Source of the DNA: Betaproteobacteria bacterium
GTDB taxonomy: Bacteria; Pseudomonadota; Gammaproteobacteria; Burkholderiales; SG8-39
DNA: 35,432 nucleotides
Assembly (NCBI GenBank): GCA_005883675.1
Contig: VBCM01000137.1
Span: forward strand, 1 to 35,432
Direction of reading: 5' to 3'
Positions within the stretch are counted from its first letter, which is position 1. Each line of letters begins with the position of its first letter. Both the position numbers and the translations under genes were made by a program. Of the stretch, positions 25,951 through 35,053 are shown in pieces. The notes beneath the pieces are model-generated. The model saw only the letters and a program-made list of their open reading frames with translations, was not told the DNA's origin and ran no database searches.

Positions 25951-26334
25951 ATGAAACGTTTGCTGTTGGCAGCAGCGCTGCTCGCATCGCTCGCGCTCTA
26001 TGCGCAGCAGCCGGGCTTCAGCCGCAAGATGCTGCAGGATGAGAACCTGAGCGTGAGCGATCGGCACGCCGTGCAGGTCGTCGCCGAGTTCACGCCCGGG
26101 GCGTCGGCCGGCAAGCACACGCATCCGGGCGAGGAGCTCGGCTACGTGCTCGAGGGCACGCTCGAGCTGCAGGTCGCCGGGCAGCCGCCGCGCACGCTAA
26201 AAGCGGGCGAAGCGTTCTTCATTCCGGCGGGCGTAGTGCACGACGGCAAGAACGTCGGCAGCGGCGCCGCCAAGGTCCTCGCCACCTACGTCGTGGAGAA
26301 AGGCAAGCCCGTCGCCTCGCCGGCGGCGCAGTAG
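25951..26334 (+). CDS. Exported cupin domain protein
   Basis: MKRLLLAAALLASLALYAQQ signal; GKHTHPGEELGYVLEGTLELQVAGQPPRTLKAGEAFFIPAGVVHDGKN. Confidence 0.88.
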   Translation: MKRLLLAAALLASLALYAQQPGFSRKMLQDENLSVSDRHAVQVVAEFTPGASAGKHTHPGEELGYVLEGTLELQVAGQPPRTLKAGEAFFIPAGVVHDGKNVGSGAAKVLATYVVEKGKPVASPAAQ

Positions 26335-26365
26335 TAATCGTCTCCCCAACGACGATTCGCCGTTT

Positions 26366-26512
26366 TCATTTCCAGTCGTCGTCGTCCGGCGGGAGCGGCG
26401 GCACCTTGGGCATCTGGTCTTTGCGGCGCAACCAGCCGTAGAGGAACATGCCGCCGATCCCCGCCACCACGAGGGCGAGGAAGAGCGCGAGCCAGAAGAC
26501 GCTATTTGCCAA
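26366..26512 (-). CDS. Small single-TM protein (48 aa), not in the ORF track
   Basis: TTG start overlapping the upstream Bug stop; MANSVFWLALFLALVVAGIGGMFLYGWLRRKDQMPKVPPLPPDDDDWK*, TM helix plus Arg/Lys stop and acidic tail. Confidence 0.5.
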   Translation of the reverse strand: MANSVFWLALFLALVVAGIGGMFLYGWLRRKDQMPKVPPLPPDDDDWK

Positions 26513-27449
26513 GCCCCATGCGCTTTCCCGCCTCCGTGTACACGCGGCTCTTCTCGCGCATGAAGGCGTCCATCTTGTCCGTGCCGACGTCGATCAGCTC
26601 GAAGCCGCTCTTCGCGGCGAGCTCCTTCATCTCGGGGTCGGCGTTGAGCGCGGCCCAGAGCTCGGAGAGCCGCCTGCGCGCTTCCGGCGGCGTCGACTTC
26701 GGCACGCCGATGCCGCGGTAGGCGCCGTCCACCCAGTCGGTGCCGAGCTCGCGGAAGGTCGGCACGTCGGGCAGCAGCGGATGGCGCTTCTCCATCGCCA
26801 CGGCGAGCGCGCGCACCTTGCCCTTGTTGTTGACCGCGAACGCCGTATAGGACATCGCGCCCTGCACATGTCCGCCGATCACCGCAGTGGTCATGTCGCC
26901 GGTGCCCTTGAAGGGCACGTACGTGGTCTTCATGCCGAAGACCGCGTTCAGGCGCTCGTGCGCCATGTGGTTCGCCGAGTTGAGCCCCGAGCCGCCGAGG
27001 CTGAGCTTCCCCGGGTCGGCCTTCGCCGCGCGCACGAAGTCCTGGAAGGACTTGATCGGGCTCGACTCCGCGACGACGAGTGCATCGGGCGTGTAATGGA
27101 ACCAGTACACCGGCGTCACATCATCGGTCTTGTACTGCACGGTGCCTTCCATGGGCTGCAGCACGATGTGCGGCAGATTGATGCCGGCGATGTTGTAGCC
27201 GTCGCCGGGCAGCTGGTTGAGCTGCATCCACAGCAGCCCGCCGCCCGCGCCGGGCTTGTACTGGATGATGGTCTCGATCGCCGGGCACTTCCTTTTCAGC
27301 ACGAGCTGCTGGTGGCGCGCCGAGAGGTCCGATTCGCCGCCGGCGGGGAACGCCTGCCAGTAAAGGATGTTCTTCTCCGGACAGGGCTGGGCCGCTGCCG
27401 GTGATGCCATCACGAGTCCTGCAAGGAGGAGATAGATCCTGCCGCGCAT
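26502..27449 (-). CDS. Bug/TctC-like solute receptor (divergent)
   Basis: MRGRIYLLLAGLVMASPAAAQPCPEKNILYWQAFPAGGESDLSARH...IIQYKPGAGGGLLW; TTYVPFKGTGDMTTAVIGGHVQ; LPDVPTFRELG. Confidence 0.9.
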   Translation of the reverse strand: MRGRIYLLLAGLVMASPAAAQPCPEKNILYWQAFPAGGESDLSARHQQLVLKRKCPAIETIIQYKPGAGGGLLWMQLNQLPGDGYNIAGINLPHIVLQPMEGTVQYKTDDVTPVYWFHYTPDALVVAESSPIKSFQDFVRAAKADPGKLSLGGSGLNSANHMAHERLNAVFGMKTTYVPFKGTGDMTTAVIGGHVQGAMSYTAFAVNNKGKVRALAVAMEKRHPLLPDVPTFRELGTDWVDGAYRGIGVPKSTPPEARRRLSELWAALNADPEMKELAAKSGFELIDVGTDKMDAFMREKSRVYTEAGKRMGLGK

Positions 27450-27451
27450 GT

Positions 27452-28408
27452 TCAGTCCACCTTCATGCCGGTGTCTTTGACGAGCTTCGCCCACTTGGCG
27501 ATGTCCTCACGGAGGAATTTGCCGAACTCTTCCGGCGTCATGCCCATGGGCACGGCGCCCTGCTTGCTCCAGTTCTCCTTCACGTCCGGAGCGTTGATCA
27601 CCTTCCGCACTTCCGCGCTCAGGCGCTCGAGAGTCGGCTTCGGCGTCGCGGCGGGCGCCATCAGCCCGAGCCAGATCGTCGCCTCGTAGCCTGGCACGCC
27701 CGCTTCCGCGATGGTCGGGATGTCGGGCGTCACGGAGGAGCGCGTCTTGCCCGTCGTGCCAAGCGCCTTCAGCTTCCCGGCGCGCACGTGCGATACGATC
27801 GTGCTGATCGCGTCGAACATCATGTCGACCTGGCCGGCGAGCACGGCGGTGCGCGCCTGGTCCGAGCCCTTGTGCGGCACATGCACGACATCGACGCCCG
27901 CCATGTGCTTGAAGAGCTCGCCCGCCATGTGATACGGCGTGCCGGGGCCGGAGGAGGCGTAATTCAGCTTGCCGGGCTGCGATTTCGCAGCCGCGATGAA
28001 CTCGCGCAGGTTGTTCGCCTTGATCGACGCGGGCGCGACGAGCATCAGATCCTGCGAGTTGATGCCGCTGATCGGCGCAAGATCCCGCATCAGGTCGTAG
28101 GGCTTCTTCGGGATCAGCGTCTCGTTCACCGTGTGCGTATTGGACATCACGAGGATGGTGTAGCCGTCGGGCGCGGACTTCGCCACCGCGTCGGTGCCGA
28201 TGAGCGCACCGCCGCCCGGACGGTTCTCGATCACGAAAGGCTCGCCCATCGTCTCGGAGAGCTTGGCGGCGAGAACGCGGCCGTAGATGTCGGCCGAGCC
28301 GCCCACGGCGTAGGGCACGAGCAACTTCACCGGGTGCGTCGGATAGTTCTGCGCCCAGGCGCAGACGGCACCGAAAGCAAGAGCGAGCGCAGCCGCGGCT
28401 CGTGGCAT
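27452..28408 (-). CDS. Bug/TctC family solute receptor
   Basis: AQNYPTHPVKLLVPYAVGGSADIYGRVLAAKLSETMGEPFVIENRPGGGALIGTDAVAKSAPDGYTILV; VHVPHKGSDQARTAVLAGQ. Confidence 0.95.
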   Translation of the reverse strand: MPRAAAALALAFGAVCAWAQNYPTHPVKLLVPYAVGGSADIYGRVLAAKLSETMGEPFVIENRPGGGALIGTDAVAKSAPDGYTILVMSNTHTVNETLIPKKPYDLMRDLAPISGINSQDLMLVAPASIKANNLREFIAAAKSQPGKLNYASSGPGTPYHMAGELFKHMAGVDVVHVPHKGSDQARTAVLAGQVDMMFDAISTIVSHVRAGKLKALGTTGKTRSSVTPDIPTIAEAGVPGYEATIWLGLMAPAATPKPTLERLSAEVRKVINAPDVKENWSKQGAVPMGMTPEEFGKFLREDIAKWAKLVKDTGMKVD

Positions 28409-28440
28409 CCGTATCCTCCTTTTAGAATTGGCTTTCGGCC

Positions 28441-29352
28441 ATGAGAATACTCGTCACCGGCGCGGCGGGCTACATCGGTTGCGCGCTGGTGCGCGCGCTC
28501 GGCGAGGCGGACGTCCTTGCCACCGATCAGACGAGCGTGCCGTTCCGACATTCCCTCGTCGGCAACATCGCCTATCCGCAATTCGCGCGCTCGCTCATCA
28601 CCGCGGAGGTCGACGTCGTATTCCATCTCGCCGCGCTCGTCTCCGGCGGCGCCGAGCAGAACTTCGAGCTCGGCATGAAGGTGAATCTCGATGCGACGCG
28701 CGACCTGCTCGAGGCCTGCCGGCGGGCGGGACATTGCCCCAGGTTCGTGTTTGCTTCCTCCATCGCCGTCTACGGCGGCGCGCTGCCCGATCCGGTGACC
28801 GACGACACGGCGCCGGCGCCGCGCATTTCGTATGGCGCGCAGAAGCTCATCTGCGAGGTGCTGATCGACGACTATTCGCGCCGCGGCTACGTCGATGGTC
28901 GCGCGCTACGCCTGCCCACCGTGATGGTGCGGCCCGGAAGCGCCAACACCGCCGTGTCCGGCTGGGCGAGCGCGATCATCCGCGAGCCGCTCGCCGGCCG
29001 CGATTACGTCTGCCCGGTGCGGCCGGATACGCGCATGGCCTGCATCTCGGTCGCCCGTGTCGTGCAGTGCTTGCGCCGCATGGCCGAGGTGCCGGCGAGC
29101 GCGCTCGGCGAGCGGCGCACGGTGCTCCTCACCGGCATTGCGGTCAGCGCCCAGCGGATGTACGACGCAGTCAAGGCGCGCGCGAAGGGTAAAGTGCGCT
29201 TTGAGCCTGATCCTGCATTGCAGGCGATCATGGACGCGGCGCCGAAGGCCACGTTCTCGGCGCGCGCCGCCACGCTCGGCCTGCCGCACAGCACTTCGAT
29301 CGACGAGATCGTGCGTGAATACGAAGAAGCTGCCCTCGCGCATCACGGTTGA
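28441..29352 (+). CDS. NAD-dependent epimerase/dehydratase, D-erythronate dehydrogenase (DenD)-like extended SDR
   Basis: [20 protein letters not shown] Rossmann motif; [20 protein letters not shown] (YxxxK); [38 protein letters not shown] resembles DenD-type enzymes. Confidence 0.82.
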   Translation: MRILVTGAAGYIGCALVRALGEADVLATDQTSVPFRHSLVGNIAYPQFARSLITAEVDVVFHLAALVSGGAEQNFELGMKVNLDATRDLLEACRRAGHCPRFVFASSIAVYGGALPDPVTDDTAPAPRISYGAQKLICEVLIDDYSRRGYVDGRALRLPTVMVRPGSANTAVSGWASAIIREPLAGRDYVCPVRPDTRMACISVARVVQCLRRMAEVPASALGERRTVLLTGIAVSAQRMYDAVKARAKGKVRFEPDPALQAIMDAAPKATFSARAATLGLPHSTSIDEIVREYEEAALAHHG

Positions 29353-30982
29353 GGGGCTCGATCGCGCGCCGCACCGCGCGTTCCTGCGCGGCCTTGGCCT
29401 TTCGGACGCGGACATCGCCAAGCCGTTCGTCGGCATCGCGTCGACCGATGGGCGAGTCACGCCGTGTAACGCGCTCCTTGGCGAATTTGCCCGCGAAGCG
29501 GCCGCGGGCGTACGCGAGGCGGGCGGCGCGCCGTTCGACTTCGCGTCAATATCGGTCGCCGATTCGATGTCGATGAACCACGGCGGCATGCGCTACTCAC
29601 TCGTGTCGCGCGAAATCATCGCCGACGGCGTCGAGGCGGTGGTGCGCGGCCACGCCTACGACGCGCTGGTGGGCTTTGCCGGCTGCGACAAGACGCTGCC
29701 TGGGATGATGATGGCCATGGTGCGGCTGAATGTCCCGTCGGTGTTCGTCTATGGCGGCGCCGCGCTGCCCGGCAACTGGCGCGGCCGCGAGGTGACCGTA
29801 CTCGATACGTACGAGGCGGTAGGCGCGGTGCTCGCCGGCGACATGGGGGAGCGCGAGCTCGCCGAGCTCGAGCGCGTATGCCTGCCGACCCTCGGCTCGT
29901 GCCCTGGCCAGTTCACCGCCAATACGATGGCGATGGTTTCGGAGACGCTCGGGCTCGCGCTTCCCGGCTCGGCGACGCTGCCGGCAGTGAATGACGCGCG
30001 CAAGGCCCTGGCGCGAGCCGCGGGCGCTACGGTGATGCGCTTGCTCGAGCGCGGCGGGCCATTGCCGCGCGAACTGGTGACCAAGAAAAGCCTGCAGAAC
30101 GCCGCCGCCGCCGTCGCCGCTACGGGCGGCTCGACCAACGCGGCGCTGCACATCGCCGCGATTGCGCACGAGGCGGACATTCGTTTCACGCTGGACGATT
30201 TTGCGCGCGTGGCTAAGAGGACGCCGCTCATCGCGGACCTGAAGCCCGGCGGGCGCTTCCTCGCCAAGGATCTGCACGCGACGGGCGGCGTGTACGCCGT
30301 GCTGAAGGCGCTGCTCGAGCGCGGCGCCTTGCACGGCGAATGCCTTACGCTCGCCGGCGACACCTTGGAGGCGACCCTGCGCAAGCATGCCGGCGCCGAC
30401 GGCGAGGTGATCAAGCACGAGCCGATCATGGCGAGCGGCGGCATCGTCGTGCTGAAGGGCAACCTCGCGCCCGACGGCGCGCTCATCAAGGTGGCCGGGC
30501 TGAAATCGCTCGCCTTCGAAGGCCGAGCGCGGGTCTTCGACTCCGAGGAGGCCTGCGCCGAAGTGGTGAAGCGGCGCGCCTACAAGGCGGGCGATGTCCT
30601 CGTCATCCGCTACGAAGGGCCGAAAGGCGGTCCGGGCATGCGCGAGATGCTCGGCGTCACCGCGCTCATCTACGGCCAGGGCATGGGCGAAAAGGTGGCG
30701 CTCCTCACCGACGGGCGTTTCTCCGGCGCGACGCGGGGGATGATGGTGGGCTACGTGTCGCCCGAGGCTGCGGCGGGCGGTCGCATTGCGCTCGTGAGGA
30801 ACGGCGATCGCATCCGCATCGATGCGCGGCGCGCGACGCTCGAGCTGCTGGTACCCGCTGCCGAGCTGCGACGCCGCAAGGCAAAGCCGCCGAAGCGCAA
30901 GCTCGGCGGCGTGCTGGAGAAGTACGCGGCGCTCGTCGGCTCAGCGCACGCGGGTGCCGTTACGCACGGGAAGGCGCGATGA
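29315..30982 (+). CDS. IlvD/Edd family dehydratase (dihydroxy-acid or sugar-acid dehydratase)
   Basis: GTG start overlapping the [107 protein letters not shown]. Confidence 0.94.
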   Translation: MNTKKLPSRITVEGLDRAPHRAFLRGLGLSDADIAKPFVGIASTDGRVTPCNALLGEFAREAAAGVREAGGAPFDFASISVADSMSMNHGGMRYSLVSREIIADGVEAVVRGHAYDALVGFAGCDKTLPGMMMAMVRLNVPSVFVYGGAALPGNWRGREVTVLDTYEAVGAVLAGDMGERELAELERVCLPTLGSCPGQFTANTMAMVSETLGLALPGSATLPAVNDARKALARAAGATVMRLLERGGPLPRELVTKKSLQNAAAAVAATGGSTNAALHIAAIAHEADIRFTLDDFARVAKRTPLIADLKPGGRFLAKDLHATGGVYAVLKALLERGALHGECLTLAGDTLEATLRKHAGADGEVIKHEPIMASGGIVVLKGNLAPDGALIKVAGLKSLAFEGRARVFDSEEACAEVVKRRAYKAGDVLVIRYEGPKGGPGMREMLGVTALIYGQGMGEKVALLTDGRFSGATRGMMVGYVSPEAAAGGRIALVRNGDRIRIDARRATLELLVPAAELRRRKAKPPKRKLGGVLEKYAALVGSAHAGAVTHGKAR

Positions 30983-31533
30983 GCCTGGACCTCGTCGACG
31001 CGGGGCGCGAGGTTCCCGAGAACTTCAACGTCGTGATCGAGATTCCGATGAACGCCGAGCCGGTGAAGTACGAGGTCGACAAGGAGACCGGCGCGATCTT
31101 CGTCGATCGCGTCCTCACCACGCCGATGCGCTATCCGTGCAATTACGGCTATGTGCCGCGCACGCTCTCGGGCGACGGCGATCCGGTCGATGTACTCGTG
31201 GTGATGCCGCTACCCCTGGTCCCCGGCTGCGTGATCCGCTGCCGGCCGGTGGGCATGCTCGCGATGCGCGATGAGGCAGGCGAGGACACAAAGGTGGTGG
31301 CGGTGCCGCGGGATGACGTCTTCGCCGGCTATCGCGACGTGCGCGAGGCAGCCGATCTGCCGCAACTCACGCGCGATCGCATCGTGCACTTCTTCGAGCA
31401 CTACAAGGACCTGGAGCCGGGCAAGTGGGTGAAGTTGGAAGGATGGAAGGACGCGGCCGCGGCGCGGCGCGAGATCGTCGAAGGCGTGGAGCGCTACCGG
31501 GCGCTGTCGCCAAAAGAGCGGCCGCCCTTCTGA
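30979..31533 (+). CDS. ppa: Inorganic pyrophosphatase
   Basis: [59 protein letters not shown], with DxDPxD signature region; ATGA overlap with the dehydratase. Confidence 0.96.
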   Translation: MSLDLVDAGREVPENFNVVIEIPMNAEPVKYEVDKETGAIFVDRVLTTPMRYPCNYGYVPRTLSGDGDPVDVLVVMPLPLVPGCVIRCRPVGMLAMRDEAGEDTKVVAVPRDDVFAGYRDVREAADLPQLTRDRIVHFFEHYKDLEPGKWVKLEGWKDAAAARREIVEGVERYRALSPKERPPF

Positions 31534-31536
31534 CTT

Positions 31537-32961
31537 TCATTTCATGTAGCTCGGCAGCAGCGTCGAGATGATCGGAAACGCCGTGAGGATGGCGAGGCGC
31601 ACGCAGTCGATGACGACGAACGGCATCACGCCACGAAAGATGGTGCGGGTCGGCACCTGCGGCAGCAGCGTGTTCAGCACGAAGAGGTTCATGCCCACCG
31701 GCGGGCTGATGAGGCCGATCTCGACCACCACCACGATGAGAATGCCGAACCACACGGGATCGAGGCCCATGTGCACGATCAGCGGGAAAAAGAGCGGGAC
31801 CGTGAGAAGGATCATGGAGAGTTCCTCCATCGCCGTGCCGAGCACCACGTAGATCACCATGATCGCCGCGACCACCATCAGCGGATGCACCTCGAAGCGC
31901 GAGACGAAGGCCTTGAGGTCCGCGGGCATCGTGGTGATGTTGACGAACTCGGCGAACATCAGCGCGCCGATCAGGATGAGGAACAGCATCGAGGTGGTGC
32001 GCGCGCTTTCCAGCAGCGCCTCGTAGAGCTCGCGCCAGCCGAGCGCGCGGCGCGCGAGCGCGAACACCATGGCGCCGAAGGCGCCGACGCCGGCGCCTTC
32101 GACCGCGGTGAAGACGCCGCCGTAGATGCCGCCCATGACGAGCACGAAAAGCGCGATGACGCTCGAGACGCCCTTGTAGATGAGCGACATGATGAAGACC
32201 ACGAAGGCGCCGATCACCGCGGCGTCGTCGCTCGCCACCCAGCCCGAGTGCACCGCGAGCCAGATCGCCACGCCGACCGCGGCGAACCATTGCAGCCCCG
32301 CCACCGTCGCCCAGCGGCTGCGCCAGCTCGTGCGCTCGCCGCGCGGGCCGGCGCGCGGATCGCGCCAGGTGACGTACTGGACCATGAGGCAGAGGAGCAC
32401 GGTGGCGAGGATGCCGGGCAGCACGCCGGCGGCGAAGAGTTTTCCGATATTGGTCTCGGTCATGATGCCGTAGATCACCATGATGGTGGAGGGCGGAATC
32501 AGGATGCCGAGCGTGCCGCCGGCGGCGATCGCGCCGGTGGAGAGGTAATCGGCGTAGCCGAACTTCTTCATCGACGGATAGGCCACCTTGGCGAAGGTCG
32601 CCGCGGTGGCGATGGACGAGCCGCAGATCGCGCCGAAGCCCGCGCAGCCGATGATGGTCGCCATGGCGAGGCCGCCGCGCCGATGGCCAATGAACGAATA
32701 CGCGGCGCGGAAGAGCTCCTGCGACATGCCGGCGCGCGTCACGAAGTTGCCCATCAGGATGAAGAGCGGCACGACCGAGAGCGTGTAGTTGCGCCCCGTC
32801 TCGAAGACCTTGGTCTGCGCCATGGCGAGCGCGCCCCCCCAGCTCCAGTCGCGCATATAGGCATAGCCGATGACGCCGACCACGGCCATGGCGAGGGCGA
32901 TCGGGATGCGCAGGAACGCGAGCAGCATCATCGCGGCGAGGCCGATGAGCGCTTCGCTCAT
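31537..32961 (-). CDS. TRAP transporter large permease (DctM-like)
   Basis: 474 aa, multi-TM; GCAGFGAICGSSIATAATFAKVAYPSMKKFGY, GTLGILIPPSTIMVIYGIMTE, LISPPVGMNLFVLN. Confidence 0.95.
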   Translation of the reverse strand: MSEALIGLAAMMLLAFLRIPIALAMAVVGVIGYAYMRDWSWGGALAMAQTKVFETGRNYTLSVVPLFILMGNFVTRAGMSQELFRAAYSFIGHRRGGLAMATIIGCAGFGAICGSSIATAATFAKVAYPSMKKFGYADYLSTGAIAAGGTLGILIPPSTIMVIYGIMTETNIGKLFAAGVLPGILATVLLCLMVQYVTWRDPRAGPRGERTSWRSRWATVAGLQWFAAVGVAIWLAVHSGWVASDDAAVIGAFVVFIMSLIYKGVSSVIALFVLVMGGIYGGVFTAVEGAGVGAFGAMVFALARRALGWRELYEALLESARTTSMLFLILIGALMFAEFVNITTMPADLKAFVSRFEVHPLMVVAAIMVIYVVLGTAMEELSMILLTVPLFFPLIVHMGLDPVWFGILIVVVVEIGLISPPVGMNLFVLNTLLPQVPTRTIFRGVMPFVVIDCVRLAILTAFPIISTLLPSYMK

Positions 32962-32965
32962 CGGC

Positions 32966-33466
32966 TCAGGTGGTGGCGTGCGAGGCGCGCCGCGTGCCGG
33001 GCACGAACACCTTGAAGACGTGCACCGCCGCGGTGAGGGCGATCATTGCCGCCATGAAATAGACGAACGGGCCGACCGCGACCCGCAGCACGTCGGTGGT
33101 GTCGCCGTAGGCGGCGATGCGGCCGGCCTTGATCAGCATCTGCCAGGTAAGGAAGAAGAACATCGCCGCGACGAGCGCGTGGACGATGCGCACGAGCGCG
33201 TCGAGCGCGCGCGGTGGCAGCATGCGGTCGATGAAGTCCATCGTGACGTGCTCGTCGCCGTGCGATACCAGCGGCAGCCCGGCGAAGATCAGCACGAGCA
33301 GCGTCAGCTCGGTGAGCTCGAAGCCGCCGCGGATCGGGCTGTTGAAGAGATAACGCGCCACCACGTCGACGAACGTGAGGCACATCATGGCGAAGAGGAG
33401 CGCGGAAGCGGCGATGCCGAGGACCGCGTCGGCCCGCCGCTCCCAGCGGCGTTCAGGCTCGGGCAC
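32966..33466 (-). CDS. TRAP transporter small permease (DctQ-like)
   Basis: 166 aa, four TM; LTFVDVVARYLFNSPIRGGFELTELTLLVLIFAGLPLVSHGDEHVTMDF. Confidence 0.92.
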   Translation of the reverse strand: MPEPERRWERRADAVLGIAASALLFAMMCLTFVDVVARYLFNSPIRGGFELTELTLLVLIFAGLPLVSHGDEHVTMDFIDRMLPPRALDALVRIVHALVAAMFFFLTWQMLIKAGRIAAYGDTTDVLRVAVGPFVYFMAAMIALTAAVHVFKVFVPGTRRASHATT

Positions 33467-33525
33467 GCGCGGAGTCTAGCCGAACGCTGGGAAAGGCCGG
33501 GTCCCGCTGGCGCGGGGGCGAAGTC

Positions 33526-34551
33526 CTATTTGCGCTCGGCGGTGATCTTCTTGATCTCGGCGCGAAACTCCTCCAGCACCTTGCGCGCGTCGAGCTTGTA
33601 CTTGTCGCTCGCCTTCTTCACCCAGTCGTCAATGATCGGCTGCGAGCGCTTGTGCACCTCGGCGACGAAGGCAGGATCCGCCTGCACGATCTTCACGTTC
33701 GCCTTCTTCAGCGCCTCGATGCCTTTCTGATCGGCGGCGTCCCAGGACTGGCCGTTCGAGCGCGCCGCGTACTCATAGGAATGCTTGTCGATGATCGCCT
33801 GGTCTTTCTTGGAGAGCTTGTTCCACTTGTCCTCGTTCATGAAGAAGCCGAACGCGGAGCTGTACATGCCGCCGGGGAACACGGTCGCCTGCTGCAGCAC
33901 CGTGTCGAGCTTGAAGGACACGATCGACTCGAAGGGGAAGAAAACGCCGTCGGCGACGCCCGAATTGAGCAGCTCATACGATTCGGGCGCGGGCTTGACG
34001 AAGGCGGACGCGCCGATCGCGTTCGCCACCGCCTCGGCGATGCCGCCGCCGGTGCGGATCTTCAGCCCCCGCACATCGTTGATGCCGTTCACCGGCCGCT
34101 TGGTGAACATCTGGCCCGGCCCGTGCGTCCAGACGCCGAGCAGGTGCACGCCTTTGTATTCGCCGTACTTCTGGAAGTACTTCCAATGCACGCGCGAGTA
34201 GGCGACCGAATTCACTTCGGCGGTGTCCGCGATGCCCGGCAGCTCCGCCATCAGCGGCAGCAGGTGGCGCGCCGGCGTGTAGCTCGCCGTCACATACGAA
34301 AGATCGACGAGATCGTCGCGTACGGCGTCGAACGTTCCCGGCGGCGCGGCCGGCGCCTTGGGCAGGCCCTGGAACTTGACGCGCCCTTCGGTCGCTTTCT
34401 CGACTTGCGCGGCCCAGTTCGCCTGCCAGACCGTGAGGTGATGCGTCGGCGGCACCCAGCTCGAGTAGGTGAGCGTGATTTGCGCGTGCGCCGGCGCGGC
34501 GAGCGCAGCCGTCACGGCGCCGAGCGCCGCAAATGTGCGCAATACAAGCAT
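33526..34551 (-). CDS. TRAP transporter solute-binding protein (DctP-like)
   Basis: MLVLRTFAALGAVTAALAAPAHAQITLTYSSWVPPTHHLTVWQANWAAQVEKATEGRVKF; VRGLKIRTGGGIAEAVANAIGAS. Confidence 0.94.
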   Translation of the reverse strand: MLVLRTFAALGAVTAALAAPAHAQITLTYSSWVPPTHHLTVWQANWAAQVEKATEGRVKFQGLPKAPAAPPGTFDAVRDDLVDLSYVTASYTPARHLLPLMAELPGIADTAEVNSVAYSRVHWKYFQKYGEYKGVHLLGVWTHGPGQMFTKRPVNGINDVRGLKIRTGGGIAEAVANAIGASAFVKPAPESYELLNSGVADGVFFPFESIVSFKLDTVLQQATVFPGGMYSSAFGFFMNEDKWNKLSKKDQAIIDKHSYEYAARSNGQSWDAADQKGIEALKKANVKIVQADPAFVAEVHKRSQPIIDDWVKKASDKYKLDARKVLEEFRAEIKKITAERK

Positions 34552-34612
34552 GGTGATTCCTCCTCGGCGCGTAATCATAAATGCTTTGGGCGCCGCGCGT
34601 GCGCGAGTTCCA

Positions 34613-34641
34613 TTGTCTTTCCATTTTGGTTTGGATACGAT
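34613..34641 (+). promoter_or_regulatory. Candidate sigma70 promoter for HU: TTGTCT-N17-TACGAT
   Basis: -35 34613-34618 and -10 34636-34641 with 17-bp spacing. The predicted TSS falls upstream of the ATG at 34679, which has an SD (ggagaggagg). Confidence 0.5.
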
Positions 34642-34678
34642 GACTCAAGCCGAAAGCAAAGCAAGCGGAGAGGAGGCG

Positions 34679-34969
34679 ATGGGACACGTCGTCACGAAGT
34701 CTGATCTCGTGCAGGTCGCAGCGAAGGCGGGGAACCTGAGCAGGGCGGCGGCGGGCGAAGCGGTGAACGCCGTGTTCGATGCGATCGTCGAGAACGTCGC
34801 CAAAGGCAAGCGCGTCACCGTGGTCGGCTTCGGCACGTTCCTGCCGCGCAAGCGCAAGGCGCGCTCGGGCAGGAGTCCCGTCAACGGCAAGGAGATCAGG
34901 ATCAGCGCGAAGACGCTCCCCGCTTTCGCCGCCGGCCAGGGCTTCAAGCAAGCGGTCGACAAGACGTAA
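34679..34969 (+). CDS. HU/IHF family DNA-binding protein
   Basis: MGHVVTKSDLVQVAAKAGNLSRAAAGEAVNAVFDAIVENVAKGKRVTVVGFGTFLPRKRKARSGRSPVNGKEIRISAKTLPAFAAGQGFKQAV. Alternative in-frame ATG at 34640. Confidence 0.93.
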   Translation: MGHVVTKSDLVQVAAKAGNLSRAAAGEAVNAVFDAIVENVAKGKRVTVVGFGTFLPRKRKARSGRSPVNGKEIRISAKTLPAFAAGQGFKQAVDKT

Positions 34970-35053
34970 CGGTTCGCTTTCCAGCTCGTTGTTTTAGCGG
35001 GGATTGCAAAGCCGGGCAGTGCTTGGCAGAATCGCAAAGCACGATTCTTGCCA

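Noticed and set aside
27401-28444. 347-aa plus-strand ORF
   Set aside because: Antisense to a well-supported Bug receptor.
31771-33015. 414-aa plus-strand ORF
   Set aside because: His/Asp/Glu/Arg-rich antisense of the TRAP DctM gene; no family motifs.
32958-33383. 141-aa minus ORF in another frame of the DctQ region
   Set aside because: Arg/Ala-rich out-of-frame translation; the 32966..33466 frame carries the DctQ signature.
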